From positions 1 to 64,000 of the forward strand of contig NZ_QJUI01000022.1 of the NCBI RefSeq assembly GCF_004327285.1: DNA of 64,000 nt, written 5' to 3'. Made by a program: the position numbers and the translations under genes. How positions within the stretch are numbered: the first letter of the stretch is position 1; each line of letters starts with the position of its first letter. Positions 27,872 to 36,239 of this stretch are shown piece after piece. Under the pieces are notes generated by a model that was not told where the DNA came from, made no database searches, and saw only the letters and a list, made by a program, of their open reading frames with translations. This DNA comes from Phytopseudomonas daroniae. GTDB taxonomy: Bacteria > Pseudomonadota > Gammaproteobacteria > Pseudomonadales > Pseudomonadaceae.

Positions 27872-27906
27872 GCTCACGCGCATCCTCCTAGCGCGTGAGC
27901 GTTTTT
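27872..27906 (+). terminator. Rho-independent terminator inside the gene cluster
   Basis: GCTCACGCGC-ATCCTCCTA-GCGCGTGAGC followed by GTTTTT, 10 bp after the flavin reductase stop and 15 bp before the next gene. The loop contains TCCTCC. It would end or attenuate the first operon, so the genes from 27921 onward may be expressed at a lower level. Confidence 0.9.
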
Positions 27907-27920
27907 AATGCGGAGTAGGT

Positions 27921-28319
27921 ATGCGCAACGACAAGTACGAGAAGGGTCTGCAGATTCGCACCCAGGTGCTGGGCGAGGATTACGTGAAACGCTCGGTGGA
28001 GAATGCCGACGACTTCAACCGCCCGCTGCAGGAGCTGGTCACCGAATACTGCTGGGGGCATGTATGGGGTCGCGAAGGCTTATCGATGCAGGAACGCAGC
28101 ATGATAAACTTGGCCATGATTTCTGCGCTCAATCGCCCGCACGAGCTGAAGTTGCACATTCGCGGTGCCCTGCGTAACGGCCTCAGCCGCGAGCAGATTC
28201 GCGAGATTCTGCTTCAGGTCGGCATCTATTGCGGCGTGCCTGCTGCGGTCGACAGCTTCCGTATTGCCCGTGAGGCCTTTGCCGAAGCGGATGCCGAGGC
28301 CCAGCAGGCCGAGGCATAG
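27921..28319 (+). CDS. Carboxymuconolactone decarboxylase (CMD) family protein
   Basis: A 132-residue all-helical CMD-family protein. Its pattern resembles PcaC: EYCWGHVWGREGLSMQERSMINLAM, then RPHELKLHIRGALRNGLSREQI and LLQVGIYCGVPAA. It lacks the CxxC pair of the AhpD subgroup, so a decarboxylase- or isomerase-like role is more likely than peroxide reduction. It lies between the terminator and the GntR regulator gene. It probably acts on an intermediate of the same pathway; the reaction is not known. Confidence 0.85.
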   Translation: MRNDKYEKGLQIRTQVLGEDYVKRSVENADDFNRPLQELVTEYCWGHVWGREGLSMQERSMINLAMISALNRPHELKLHIRGALRNGLSREQIREILLQVGIYCGVPAAVDSFRIAREAFAEADAEAQQAEA

Positions 28320-28356
28320 TTTGAGTGATCCCATACCTATAACTCGAGCCCTAACC

Positions 28357-29106
28357 ATGAAACGCCAGCCGATCGACGATAGCTTCAAGGTCAACCGCAA
28401 TCCCGTGACCCTGCGGGAGATCGTCCTGGACAAGCTGCGCAACGCCATCATGAATTTCCAGTTGCTACCCGGCGACCGCCTGGTGGAGCGCGACCTGTGT
28501 GATCGGCTGGGGGTCAGCCGCACCTCGGTGCGCGAGGCGTTGCGTCATCTGGAGTCCGAAGGACTGGTGGAATTCGCCGATGCCAAGGGCCCGCGTGTGG
28601 CAATCATCACCCTGGAAGACGCCTGCGACCTCTACGAGCTGCGCTGTGTACTGGAAGGCATGATCGTCCAGCTGTTCACCCTGCGCGCCCGCGCCAAGGA
28701 CATCCGCGCTCTGGAACGTGCCCTGGAGAACAACCGCAAGACCCTCGAAGAAGGCGAACTGCCGGACGTGCTGGAGTCGGTACAGGAGTTCTACAACGTG
28801 CTGATGGAAGGCTCGGGCAACGACATTGCCGCCACCCAGCTGCGTCAGTTGCAGGCACGTATCAGCTACCTGCGCGCGACCTCGGTGTCGCAGAGCAACC
28901 GGCGCAGCACCAGCAACCAGGAAATGGAACGCATCGTCGAGGCGATCAAGAGCGGCGACCCGCTGGCCGCTCACCAAGCCTCGGTGGATCACGTGCGCAC
29001 CGCGGCCAAAGTCGCCCTGGAATACCTGGAAGCCAAGCAGGAAGGTGCCAAGGCCCGCGATATCGTCGCGCCCATCAGCCTGCCAGACCCGCGTATCGGT
29101 CGCTGA
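28357..29106 (+). CDS. GntR/FCD transcriptional regulator of the flavin-dependent cluster
   Basis: A 249-residue GntR regulator. The winged helix (LREIVLDKLRNAIMNFQLLPGDRL, then RLGVSRTSVREALRHLESEGLVEF) spans about residues 17-85, and an FCD domain follows (LEDACDLYELRCVLEGMIVQLF onward). I start at ATG 28357 because the family N-terminus begins there; an in-frame upstream extension overlaps the previous gene and has no family character. It lies in the middle of a cluster whose five intergenic regions share GGTATACC(A/G)TAAT, and it is the only DNA-binding protein encoded there. I infer that it binds those sites, probably as a repressor released by the pathway substrate. Confidence 0.9.
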   Translation: MKRQPIDDSFKVNRNPVTLREIVLDKLRNAIMNFQLLPGDRLVERDLCDRLGVSRTSVREALRHLESEGLVEFADAKGPRVAIITLEDACDLYELRCVLEGMIVQLFTLRARAKDIRALERALENNRKTLEEGELPDVLESVQEFYNVLMEGSGNDIAATQLRQLQARISYLRATSVSQSNRRSTSNQEMERIVEAIKSGDPLAAHQASVDHVRTAAKVALEYLEAKQEGAKARDIVAPISLPDPRIGR

Positions 29107-29111
29107 CCCGC

Positions 29112-29675
29112 ATGCCCAGCCCGCGCTTCTGTCAGCAATGCGGCGGCGCGACGCTGGAACGGCGCCGCCCAACAGGCGACGACCATTCGCGGCTGGTGTG
29201 CGGCGGCTGCGGGCATATTCACTACGAAAACCCCAAGGTCATCACCGGCTGTATCATCGAGCAGGACGGCCGCTATCTCCTCTGCCAACGCGCCATCGCG
29301 CCGCGCATCGGCACCTGGACGCTGCCCGCGGGGTTCATGGAAAACGGCGAAACCACCGAACAGGCAGCGCTGCGCGAGGTACGCGAGGAAGCCGGCGTGG
29401 TCGCCGAAATCCTCTGCCCCTACTCGATCTTCAGCGTGCCCTCGATCAGCGAGGTGTACCTGATCTTCCGCGCCCGGCTGTTGCGCGACACCGGCTACTT
29501 CGGCAGCGAAACCCTGGCCCGCCGCTTCTTCGCACCCGAGGACATTCCCTGGGAGCAGATCTACTATCCGGCCATCCGGCAGATCCTCGAACGCTACATC
29601 GCCGAGCGCGAAGCGGGCATCTACGGGATCTACATGGGCAGCGACGACAACGGCAAGATTCATTTCATTCGCTAA
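29112..29675 (+). CDS. NUDIX hydrolase with N-terminal zinc ribbon
   Basis: A 187-residue NUDIX hydrolase. An N-terminal zinc ribbon (FCQQCGG and VCGGCGH) precedes the NUDIX box, GFMENGETTEQAALREVREEAGV. This architecture is shared with plant and bacterial proteins of which some (for example Arabidopsis NUDX23) hydrolyse FAD or ADP-ribose. It begins 5 bp after the GntR gene. Because the cluster is centred on flavin chemistry, FAD/FMN turnover is an attractive role, but this is inference. Other nucleotide diphosphates remain possible. Confidence 0.87.
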   Translation: MPSPRFCQQCGGATLERRRPTGDDHSRLVCGGCGHIHYENPKVITGCIIEQDGRYLLCQRAIAPRIGTWTLPAGFMENGETTEQAALREVREEAGVVAEILCPYSIFSVPSISEVYLIFRARLLRDTGYFGSETLARRFFAPEDIPWEQIYYPAIRQILERYIAEREAGIYGIYMGSDDNGKIHFIR

Positions 29676-29722
29676 ATGGTCAACAGCCAGGCGATGGCCG
29701 ATTAAAGGCGGGAGCGGACGGT

Positions 29723-29823
29723 CGTAGGATGGGTGCAACCCATCGGCAATTGATGGGTTTCACCCATCCTACGGGCTGGTGGACAAAAAGAGCGCTAGCT
29801 ACGCGCCCCGATCCACCCTACGG
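29723..29823. repeat. Two adjacent dispersed palindromic repeats
   Basis: Positions 29723-29773 run from CGTAGGATGGGTGCAACCC to GGGTTTCACCCATCCTACG, with perfect 12-bp outer arms. Positions 29778-29823 run from GGTGGACAAAAAGAGCGC through TAGCTACGCGCCCCGATCC to ACCCTACGG. The second type recurs in degraded form at about 9220. They fill the 191-bp gap between the convergent NUDIX and DUF1330 genes, which holds nothing else that I can assign. Confidence 0.85.
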
Positions 29824-29866
29824 CCGCTTGCGCCTTACAGCCGCCAACCCCCATCGTCAAAAACGC

Positions 29867-30160
29867 TCAGGGCTCCATGCCTTCGACGATGATCACTTCC
29901 GAGCGTGCTGCGCCGGCCCGGTAGCTGCTGGCTTGCTGGTAGGCCTCGGAGCGGTAGCAGGCCACAGCCTGATCGTAGGAGGGGAATTCGATCACCACGC
30001 TACGCTGCGGCGTGGCGCGGCCTTCCTGCGCCTCGGAGCGGCCGCCGCGGGCGAGAAACTTGCCACCAAAGGCAGCGAAGGCCGCCGGGGCACGCTTGGT
30101 GTATTCCACATAGCGCTCGGGATCGGTGACGTCCACATGCGCGATCCAGTAACCCTTCAT
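29867..30160 (-). CDS. DUF1330 domain-containing protein
   Basis: A 97-residue ferredoxin-like alpha-beta barrel protein of DUF1330. It opens MKGYWIAHVDVTDPERYVEY, with KFLARGG in the middle and QRSVVIEFPSYDQAVACYRS toward the end. Start ATG 30160 has AAAGGAGGT upstream. Many members sit in catabolic clusters and resemble small monooxygenase or isomerase dimers; no activity is established. It diverges from ribB across operator copy 2, so both are probably co-regulated. Confidence 0.85.
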   Translation of the reverse strand: MKGYWIAHVDVTDPERYVEYTKRAPAAFAAFGGKFLARGGRSEAQEGRATPQRSVVIEFPSYDQAVACYRSEAYQQASSYRAGAARSEVIIVEGMEP

Positions 30161-30188
30161 TGATTGACCTCCTTTAAATTGAATTCGT

Positions 30189-30206
30189 ATTACGGTATAC
30201 CATAAT
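30189..30206 (+). promoter_or_regulatory. GGTATACCATAAT operator, copy 2 (DUF1330/ribB divergent promoters)
   Basis: ATTAcGGTATACCaTAAT is an 18-bp palindrome with one mismatched pair, midway in the 75-bp gap between the divergent DUF1330 and RibB-type genes. It shares GGTATACCATAAT exactly with copy 1. Confidence 0.8.
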
Positions 30207-30235
30207 TTAAAATAGCCCAGTCGACGAGATCCGCC

Positions 30236-31342
30236 ATGCCCTTCCACTCCATCCGTGAACTCATCGATGACTTCCGCCAGGGCAAAATGGTGTTGCTGGT
30301 CGATGACGAAGACCGCGAGAATGAGGGCGACCTACTGCTCGCCGCACAGTTCTGCACGCCTCAGGCGATCAACTTCATGGCCCGTGAAGCGCGTGGGCTG
30401 ATCTGCCTGACCCTGACCGACGATCACTGCCAGCGTCTGGGGCTGGAGCAGATGGTACCGAGTAACGGTAGCGTGTTTTCCACCGCCTTCACTGTCTCCA
30501 TCGAAGCCGCCAGCGGCATCACCACCGGCATTTCCGCCGCCGACCGCGCCCATACGGTTCTCACCGCCGTGGCGCCTGGTGCGACGACAGCCGACCTGGT
30601 GCAGCCGGGCCATATCTTCCCGCTGCGCGCCAAGGAAGGCGGCGTGTTGACCCGTGCCGGGCACACCGAAGCTGGCTGCGATCTGGCCAGGCTGGCCGGC
30701 CTGACCCCAGCGGCGGTGATAGTCGAAATCATGAACGAAGACGGCAGCATGGCCCGCCGCCCGCAGTTGGAAGGCTTCGCCGATTCGCACGGTATCAGGA
30801 TCGGCACCATCGCCGACCTGATCCAGTACCGCCTGAGCACCGAGCACACGGTCACCCGCATCGGCGAGCGCGCGCTGTCCACCGTGCACGGCGAGTTCCG
30901 CCTGATCACCTATGAAGACCGAATCGCCGGTGGCGTGCACATGGCCATGGTGATGGGCGATATTCGCCACAACGAGCCCACCCTGGCGCGCGTGCATGCC
31001 ATCGACCCGCTGCGCGATCTGGTGGGCGCCGAATACACCGGCCCGCGCAGCTGGACGCTGTGGGCCGCCCTGGAACGCATCGCTACCGATGGCAAAGGTG
31101 TCGTAGTGGTGCTGGCCAACCACGAATCGTCCCAGGCGCTGCTCGAACGCGTACCGCAGCTGACGCAGCCGCAACGCCCGTTCAATCGCGGCCAGACACG
31201 CGTCTATTCCGAGGTCGGCACCGGGGCACAGATTCTGCAGGATCTGGGCGTCGGTAAGCTGCGTCACCTGGGCCCGCCGCTCAAATACGCAGGTCTTGCC
31301 GGCTATGAGCTGGAGGTCGTGGAGAGCGTACCCTTCGAGTGA
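30236..31342 (+). CDS. ribBA: 3,4-dihydroxy-2-butanone 4-phosphate synthase with degenerate GTP cyclohydrolase II domain (RibBX type)
   Basis: A 368-residue two-domain riboflavin enzyme. The RibB half (residues 1-200) has the catalytic motif DDEDRENEGD, the sugar-phosphate site in SGISAADRAHT, and RAGHTEAGCDLA. The C-terminal half is a GTP cyclohydrolase II fold, but its normal zinc-binding GDVFGSxxCDCG segment reads GDIRHNEPTLARVHA with no cysteines, so that activity is almost certainly lost. RibB-active, RibA-dead 'RibBX' proteins are known in proteobacteria. Lying in the catabolic regulon behind an operator copy, it is probably a dedicated extra source of riboflavin precursor for the FMN-dependent monooxygenase. 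Confidence 0.92.
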   Translation: MPFHSIRELIDDFRQGKMVLLVDDEDRENEGDLLLAAQFCTPQAINFMAREARGLICLTLTDDHCQRLGLEQMVPSNGSVFSTAFTVSIEAASGITTGISAADRAHTVLTAVAPGATTADLVQPGHIFPLRAKEGGVLTRAGHTEAGCDLARLAGLTPAAVIVEIMNEDGSMARRPQLEGFADSHGIRIGTIADLIQYRLSTEHTVTRIGERALSTVHGEFRLITYEDRIAGGVHMAMVMGDIRHNEPTLARVHAIDPLRDLVGAEYTGPRSWTLWAALERIATDGKGVVVVLANHESSQALLERVPQLTQPQRPFNRGQTRVYSEVGTGAQILQDLGVGKLRHLGPPLKYAGLAGYELEVVESVPFE

Positions 31343-31407
31343 GCAAAGGCTGCGGATGACCGGTCACGCCGCCGAGACATGAAGTGTGGCAAAGCGCTTG
31401 CGGAAAG

Positions 31408-31432
31408 TTTGGAATACCATAATATGATATCC
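31408..31432 (+). promoter_or_regulatory. GGAATACCATAATA operator, copy 3 (ABC transporter operon)
   Basis: TTTGGAATACCATAATATGA at 31408-31427 carries the shared motif with one core base changed (GGAATACC), followed by GATATCC. It lies 65 bp after the RibBX stop and about 165 bp before the binding-protein start. The remaining leader has no other feature I can assign. Confidence 0.65.
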
Positions 31433-31584
31433 CTAAGGCCAGCTAGTTTATCGTGTGCCCCGCAAGGGAAAACCACAAAGACAGCACCGATATCGGCCGC
31501 CATTCAGATCCCTTGGATCCACTGCTCCGGTTAAGCGGGCACAACGCTCGCTTGCGAAAAAACACAACAAAGAGGGCAAGCAAG

Positions 31585-32610
31585 ATGGTGTTAATCAAAG
31601 GTGTGACCTCGATGCTCGCCGCGAGCATTCTGAGTGCAGCAGTCGCCACCACGGCCGCTGCAGAAACCGTCAACTTCGTCAGCTGGGGGGGCACCACCCA
31701 GGATGCGCAGAAGGCGGCCTGGGCCGACCCGTTCAGCAAGGCCAACGGGATCACCGTGGTGCAAGACGGGCCCACCGACTACGGCAAGCTCAAGGCCATG
31801 GTCGAAAGCGGCAACGTACAGTGGGACGTGGTCGACGTGGAGGCCGATTTCGCCCTGCGCGCCGCCGCCGAAGGCCTGCTCGAACCGCTGGACTTCGGCG
31901 TCATCGAGCGCGACAAGATCGACCCGCGCTTCGTCTCCGATCACGGTGTCGGTTCGTTCTTCTTCTCCTTCGTACTCGGCTACAACGAGGGCCGCCTCGG
32001 CAACCAGCAGCCGGAGGACTGGAGCGCGCTGTTCGACACGGCGACCTACCCCGGCAAACGCGCCCTGTACAAGTGGCCGAGCCCCGGGGTGATCGAGCTG
32101 GCCTTGCTTGCCGACGGCGTCGCCGCCGACAAGCTCTACCCGCTGGATCTGGATCGCGCCTTCAAGAAACTCGACACCATCAAGAAAGACATCGTCTGGT
32201 GGGGCGGCGGCGCTCAGTCGCAGCAACTACTGGCCTCCGGCGAGGCGAGCATCGGCCAGTTCTGGAACGGCCGCATCTATGCCCTTCAGGAAGACGGCGC
32301 GCCAGTGGCGGCAAGCTGGAAACAGAACCTGGTCATGGCCGACTTCCTGGTCATTCCCAAGGGTGCCAAGAACAAGGACGCGGCCATGAAGTTCCTGGCT
32401 CACGCCAGCGGCGCCAAGGGCCAGGCCGACTTCGCCAACCTCACTGCCTACGCGCCGGTCAACGTCGACAGCGTGCAGCGTCTGGACTCGGTGCTGGCAC
32501 CGAACCTGCCCACCGCGCACGTGAGCGATCAGATCACCCTGGACTACGCCTACTGGGCGAAGAACGGGGCGGCTATCGCCACCCGCTGGAACGAATGGCT
32601 GGTGAAGTGA
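31585..32610 (+). CDS. Polyamine-type ABC transporter substrate-binding protein, copy A
   Basis: A 341-residue periplasmic binding protein of the PotD/PotF (SBP_bac_6/8) class. A signal peptide is present (ending TAAAETVNF), then FVSWGGTTQDAQKAAW, AMVESGNVQWDVVDVEADF, and FWNGRIYALQEDGAPV in the ligand-binding lobe. The start is ATG 31585, where the signal peptide begins. It heads a complete importer operon (two permeases and an ATPase follow at 1-17 bp spacing). The class binds cationic amines, but here the ligand is probably the substrate of the flavin-dependent pathway. A paralogue encoded at 36240 is about 60 percent identical by eye. Confidence 0.9.
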   Translation: MVLIKGVTSMLAASILSAAVATTAAAETVNFVSWGGTTQDAQKAAWADPFSKANGITVVQDGPTDYGKLKAMVESGNVQWDVVDVEADFALRAAAEGLLEPLDFGVIERDKIDPRFVSDHGVGSFFFSFVLGYNEGRLGNQQPEDWSALFDTATYPGKRALYKWPSPGVIELALLADGVAADKLYPLDLDRAFKKLDTIKKDIVWWGGGAQSQQLLASGEASIGQFWNGRIYALQEDGAPVAASWKQNLVMADFLVIPKGAKNKDAAMKFLAHASGAKGQADFANLTAYAPVNVDSVQRLDSVLAPNLPTAHVSDQITLDYAYWAKNGAAIATRWNEWLVK

Positions 32611-32611
32611 A

Positions 32612-33520
32612 ATGACCGTGCTCCGTACCCCTGAGGTCGGTACAGCAGACCGTCGGCGCGACAGCGCCGACGGTAACGCGGAACGGGCGGCGCGCTGGCG
32701 CGGCGCCCCGTACCTGCTGCCGGCCCTGCTGTTCCTTGGGTTGTTCTTCCTGACGCCGCTGATCGGCCTGCTGCTGCGCGGCGTGCTGGAACCGGAGCCG
32801 GGCCTGGGCAACTACGCACAGCTATTCGCCAATTCGGCCTACTCCAGGGTGCTGTTCAACACCTTCGCGGTAGCCGGGCTGGTGACCGTGATCAGCCTGC
32901 TGCTGGGCTTCCCCCTGGCCTGGGCGATCACCCTGATGCCACGCGGCTGGGGCCGCTGGCTGCTGAATATCGTCCTGCTGTCGATGTGGACCAGCCTGCT
33001 GGCGCGCACCTACTCCTGGCTGGTGCTGCTGCAGTCCTCGGGGGTGGTGAACAAGACGCTGATGGCCATGGGCATCATCGATCAGCCGCTGGAGATGGTG
33101 CACAACCTGACCGGCGTGGTGATCGGCATGAGCTACATCATGATTCCGTTCATCGTGCTGCCACTGCAGGCAACCATGAGCGCCATCGATCCGATGGTGT
33201 TGCAGGCCGGCTCGATCTGCGGCGCCAGTCCGTGGCGCAACTTTTTCAAGGTGTTCCTGCCGCTGTGCCGGCCGGGTATTTTCTCCGGTGGGCTGATGGT
33301 CTTCGTGATGTCCCTGGGTTACTACGTGACCCCGGCGCTCCTCGGCGGCGCACAGAACATGATGCTGCCCGAATTCATCATCCAGCAGGTGCAATCGTTC
33401 CTCAACTGGGGCATTGCCAGCGCGGCGGCAGCCTTGCTGATCTTCATCACGCTGGTGCTGTTCTACGTCTACCTGAAGCTGCAACCGGAATCGCCGGTGG
33501 CTTCCAGCACTGCGAGGTAA
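32612..33520 (+). CDS. ABC transporter permease (PotB/PotH-like)
   Basis: A 302-residue inner-membrane permease with six predicted transmembrane helices after a hydrophilic N-terminal extension of about 30 residues (RTPEVGTADRRRDSADGNAE). The ATPase-docking loop reads QAGSICGASPWRNFFKVFLP (about 204-223). It begins one base after the binding-protein stop and precedes a second permease by 5 bp. It forms half of the heterodimeric pore. Confidence 0.92.
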   Translation: MTVLRTPEVGTADRRRDSADGNAERAARWRGAPYLLPALLFLGLFFLTPLIGLLLRGVLEPEPGLGNYAQLFANSAYSRVLFNTFAVAGLVTVISLLLGFPLAWAITLMPRGWGRWLLNIVLLSMWTSLLARTYSWLVLLQSSGVVNKTLMAMGIIDQPLEMVHNLTGVVIGMSYIMIPFIVLPLQATMSAIDPMVLQAGSICGASPWRNFFKVFLPLCRPGIFSGGLMVFVMSLGYYVTPALLGGAQNMMLPEFIIQQVQSFLNWGIASAAAALLIFITLVLFYVYLKLQPESPVASSTAR

Positions 33521-33525
33521 ACGCC

Positions 33526-34335
33526 ATGCTGCTGTCACCCAATGCCATGGGCCGCGGCCTGCGCTACGGCCTCAATACCGTCACCGCGCTGATCGCCGTG
33601 TTCCTGCTGCTACCGATTCTGTTCATCGTGCTGCTGTCGTTCGGCTCCTCGCAGTGGCTGGTGTTCCCCCCGCCGGGCTGGACGTTCAAGTGGTACGGGC
33701 AGTTCTTCTCCAACGCCCAGTGGATGGACTCGGCGCTGGTCAGCCTCAAGGTGGCCATGCTGACGACCGTCTGCGCGGTCGCCATCGGCATGCCCAGCGC
33801 CTTCGCGCTGGTACGCGGCCGCTTCCCTGGCCGTGAGCTGTTGTACGCGCTGTTCACCCTGCCGATGATCGTGCCGCTGGTGATCATCGCCGTGGCGGTC
33901 TACGCACTGTTCCTCAAGCTCGGCTACACCGGCACGCTGTTCGCCTTCGTGGTCAGCCACGTGATCGTCGCGCTGCCGTTCACCATCATCTCGATCATCA
34001 ACTCGCTGAAGCTGTTCGATCAGTCCATCGAGGATGCCGCAGTGATCTGCGGCGCCACGCGCCTGCAGGCCATCGTCAAGGTGACCTTCCCGGCGATCCG
34101 TCCGGGCCTGGTGGCCGGCGGCCTGTTCGCCTTCCTGGTTTCCTGGGACGAAGTGGTGCTCAGCGTGATGATGGCCAGCCCCGGCCTGCAGACGCTGCCG
34201 GTGAAGATGTGGACGACGCTGCGCCAGGATCTCACCCCGGTGATCGCCGTCGCCTCGACGCTGCTGATCGGTCTTTCCCTGCTGGTCATGGTCGTCGCAG
34301 CAATCGTGCGCCGGCGCACCGACGTCAAAGCCTGA
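33526..34335 (+). CDS. ABC transporter permease (PotC/PotI-like)
   Basis: A 269-residue second permease. Six transmembrane helices begin at YGLNTVTALIAVFLLLPILF, and the docking loop is EDAAVICGATRLQAIVKVTFP. Start ATG 33526 follows the first permease gene by 5 bp. The end of the protein is RRRTDVKA, and the ATPase gene follows after 17 bp. Confidence 0.92.
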   Translation: MLLSPNAMGRGLRYGLNTVTALIAVFLLLPILFIVLLSFGSSQWLVFPPPGWTFKWYGQFFSNAQWMDSALVSLKVAMLTTVCAVAIGMPSAFALVRGRFPGRELLYALFTLPMIVPLVIIAVAVYALFLKLGYTGTLFAFVVSHVIVALPFTIISIINSLKLFDQSIEDAAVICGATRLQAIVKVTFPAIRPGLVAGGLFAFLVSWDEVVLSVMMASPGLQTLPVKMWTTLRQDLTPVIAVASTLLIGLSLLVMVVAAIVRRRTDVKA

Positions 34336-34352
34336 GTGCCGAGGAGAATTTC

Positions 34353-35501
34353 ATGAGTGCCGTCATCCAAGAAAACCGGGCACCACAAACGCTGGTCAGC
34401 CTGCGCAACCTGAACAAGCACTACGGCGACTTCACCGCTGTGGATAACATTTCCCTGGAGATCCAGGAGGGCGAATTCCTCACCTTCCTCGGCTCCAGCG
34501 GCTCGGGCAAGAGCACCACGCTGTCGATGCTGGCCGGCTTCGAAACCCCCAGCTCCGGGGAGATCCTGGTCGAGGGCAAATCCCTGGTCAACGTGCCGCC
34601 GCACAAGCGCGATATCGGCATGGTATTCCAGCGCTACTCGCTGTTTCCGCACCTCGACGTGCGCCAGAACATCGCCTTTCCCCTGGCGATCCGCAAACTG
34701 AGTGCCGCCGAGCAGCAGCGTCAGGTCGAGGCCATGCTCAAGCTGGTACAGCTCGGCGAGTTCGCGCACCGGCGTCCGGCGCAACTTTCCGGCGGCCAGC
34801 AACAGCGCGTGGCAATTGCCCGCGCGCTGGTCTACGAACCGCGCATCCTGCTGATGGACGAACCCCTCGGCGCGCTGGACAAGAAGCTGCGCGAAGACTT
34901 GCAGGACGAGTTGCGTCACCTGCATCGCCGCCTGGGCATCACCATCGTCTACGTGACCCACGATCAGGAGGAAGCCATGCGCCTGTCACAGCGCATCGCC
35001 ATCTTCAGCCACGGCAAGATCGTCGGTCTGGGCAGCGGTTATGACCTTTACCAGAACCCGCCAAACGCCTTCGTCGCCTCCTTCCTCGGCAACTCCAACT
35101 TCCTCCGGGCCAAAGTCAGTGGCCAGGCCGCGGTGCAGTTCGAGCAGCAGAGCCTGTCGATCACCCCAACCGCCAACCTGAAGAACGATCAGGACGTGCT
35201 GCTGATGCTGCGCCCGGAAAAAGCCCAGGTGCTGCCACAGGAAATCGCTGCGCAGACGCCGCTGCCGGCCGGCTGGAACGAGATACCCGTGCAGGTCGCC
35301 GAAGTGGTGTTCCTCGGCGAGAGCCTGACCTGCCACGTGGTCACACCCGGCGGCGGCTACCTGACCCTCAAGGCCATGGGCAGCGGCCTGCAACCCCTGC
35401 AGCCCGGCGCCCAGGCGCGCGTACGCTGGGCCGCCAGCGATGCCTGCCTGTACGACAGCTGGAACGAGAGCGACCTGAACAAGGCCGCTGGTGCTCACTG
35501 A
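34353..35501 (+). CDS. ABC transporter ATP-binding protein (PotA-like)
   Basis: A 382-residue ATPase. Walker A is LGSSGSGKSTT, the signature is LSGGQQQRVAI, Walker B is ILLMDEPLGALD and the switch histidine is in VTHDQEEA. A C-terminal TOBE-type regulatory domain follows (residues about 260-370, with LMLRPEKAQV). GAGGAGAATTTC precedes the ATG. It should power the two permeases upstream. A flavin reductase gene follows 44 bp downstream. Confidence 0.93.
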   Translation: MSAVIQENRAPQTLVSLRNLNKHYGDFTAVDNISLEIQEGEFLTFLGSSGSGKSTTLSMLAGFETPSSGEILVEGKSLVNVPPHKRDIGMVFQRYSLFPHLDVRQNIAFPLAIRKLSAAEQQRQVEAMLKLVQLGEFAHRRPAQLSGGQQQRVAIARALVYEPRILLMDEPLGALDKKLREDLQDELRHLHRRLGITIVYVTHDQEEAMRLSQRIAIFSHGKIVGLGSGYDLYQNPPNAFVASFLGNSNFLRAKVSGQAAVQFEQQSLSITPTANLKNDQDVLLMLRPEKAQVLPQEIAAQTPLPAGWNEIPVQVAEVVFLGESLTCHVVTPGGGYLTLKAMGSGLQPLQPGAQARVRWAASDACLYDSWNESDLNKAAGAH

Positions 35502-35545
35502 GACATATAGAAACGGGGTCAGCAGGCCCCGTAGAGGTAACCATC

Positions 35546-36031
35546 ATGATCGACCCAATCCTGTACAAGAACGTCCTCGGCACCTATCCCTCGGGGGTCA
35601 CGGTCATCACCACGCTGGATGAACACGGACAGATCGCCGGCCTCACCGCCAGTGCGTTCAGTTCGCTGTCTCTGGATCCCGCACTGGTGCTGTTCTGCCC
35701 CAACTACAGCTCCGACTCCTACCCGGTGCTGATCCGCAGCAAGCGCTTCGCCATCCACCTGCTCTCCGCCGAGCAGAGCGCCGAGGCCTACGCCTTCGCC
35801 CGCAAGGGCAAGGACAAGGCCGCAGGAATCGAGTGGACGCTGAGCGCACTGGGTAACCCGTTGCTGGAGGGTGCCACGGCAATCATCGAATGCGAGCTGT
35901 GGCGCGAATACGAGGGCGGCGACCACGCCATCCTGGTTGGCGCGGTGAAGAACCTGATCGTGCCTGAAGAAGCTGTCGTGCCGATGGTCTATTGCCGAGG
36001 CAAAATGGGCGCACTGCCCGCCTTAGCCTGA
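35546..36031 (+). CDS. Flavin reductase (RutF/HpaC-like), copy B
   Basis: A 161-residue paralogue of the flavin reductase encoded at 27376, identical in length and about 75 percent identical by eye (both have SDSYPVL, RFAIHLLSAEQ, KAAGIEWTLS and IIECELWREY). It has the flavin-binding region GLTASAFSSLSLDPALVLF and GDHAILVGAVKNL. It follows the ABC ATPase gene and probably belongs to that operon. Two copies suggest a high demand for reduced FMN or different partner enzymes. Confidence 0.92.
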   Translation: MIDPILYKNVLGTYPSGVTVITTLDEHGQIAGLTASAFSSLSLDPALVLFCPNYSSDSYPVLIRSKRFAIHLLSAEQSAEAYAFARKGKDKAAGIEWTLSALGNPLLEGATAIIECELWREYEGGDHAILVGAVKNLIVPEEAVVPMVYCRGKMGALPALA

Positions 36032-36168
36032 CCCGTCATCAGGCACCCAACCGGTAGCGCCCGAGGGGCCGGTAACGCCCACTTCGGGCATCGGTGGTAC
36101 TGCTGTTCCCAGTCCATCGCCCTCTCCCGTTTGCCTGAACCGTTGGAGCGTATCTTGCCAAACGCTAT

Positions 36169-36182
36169 TACGGTATACCGCA
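36169..36182 (-). promoter_or_regulatory. GGTATACCGTAATA operator, copy 4 (second binding-protein gene)
   Basis: CGGTATACCG is a perfect 10-bp palindrome at 36171-36180. Read on the minus strand the site is GGTATACCGTAATA, matching the other four copies with one A-to-G change. It lies 58 bp before the start codon of the second binding protein. The rest of the 208-bp gap after the flavin reductase gene shows nothing else. Confidence 0.78.
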
Positions 36183-36239
36183 CCTGCTGAGTTCCGGGGG
36201 TGCATACCCATGTGTTTCTATCGTCGGGGAGGGATTTTC

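Noticed and set aside
30161..30235. FMN riboswitch upstream of the RibB-type gene
   Set aside because: The gap is 75 bp and holds the GGTATACC operator. The multi-helix RFN element would not fit.
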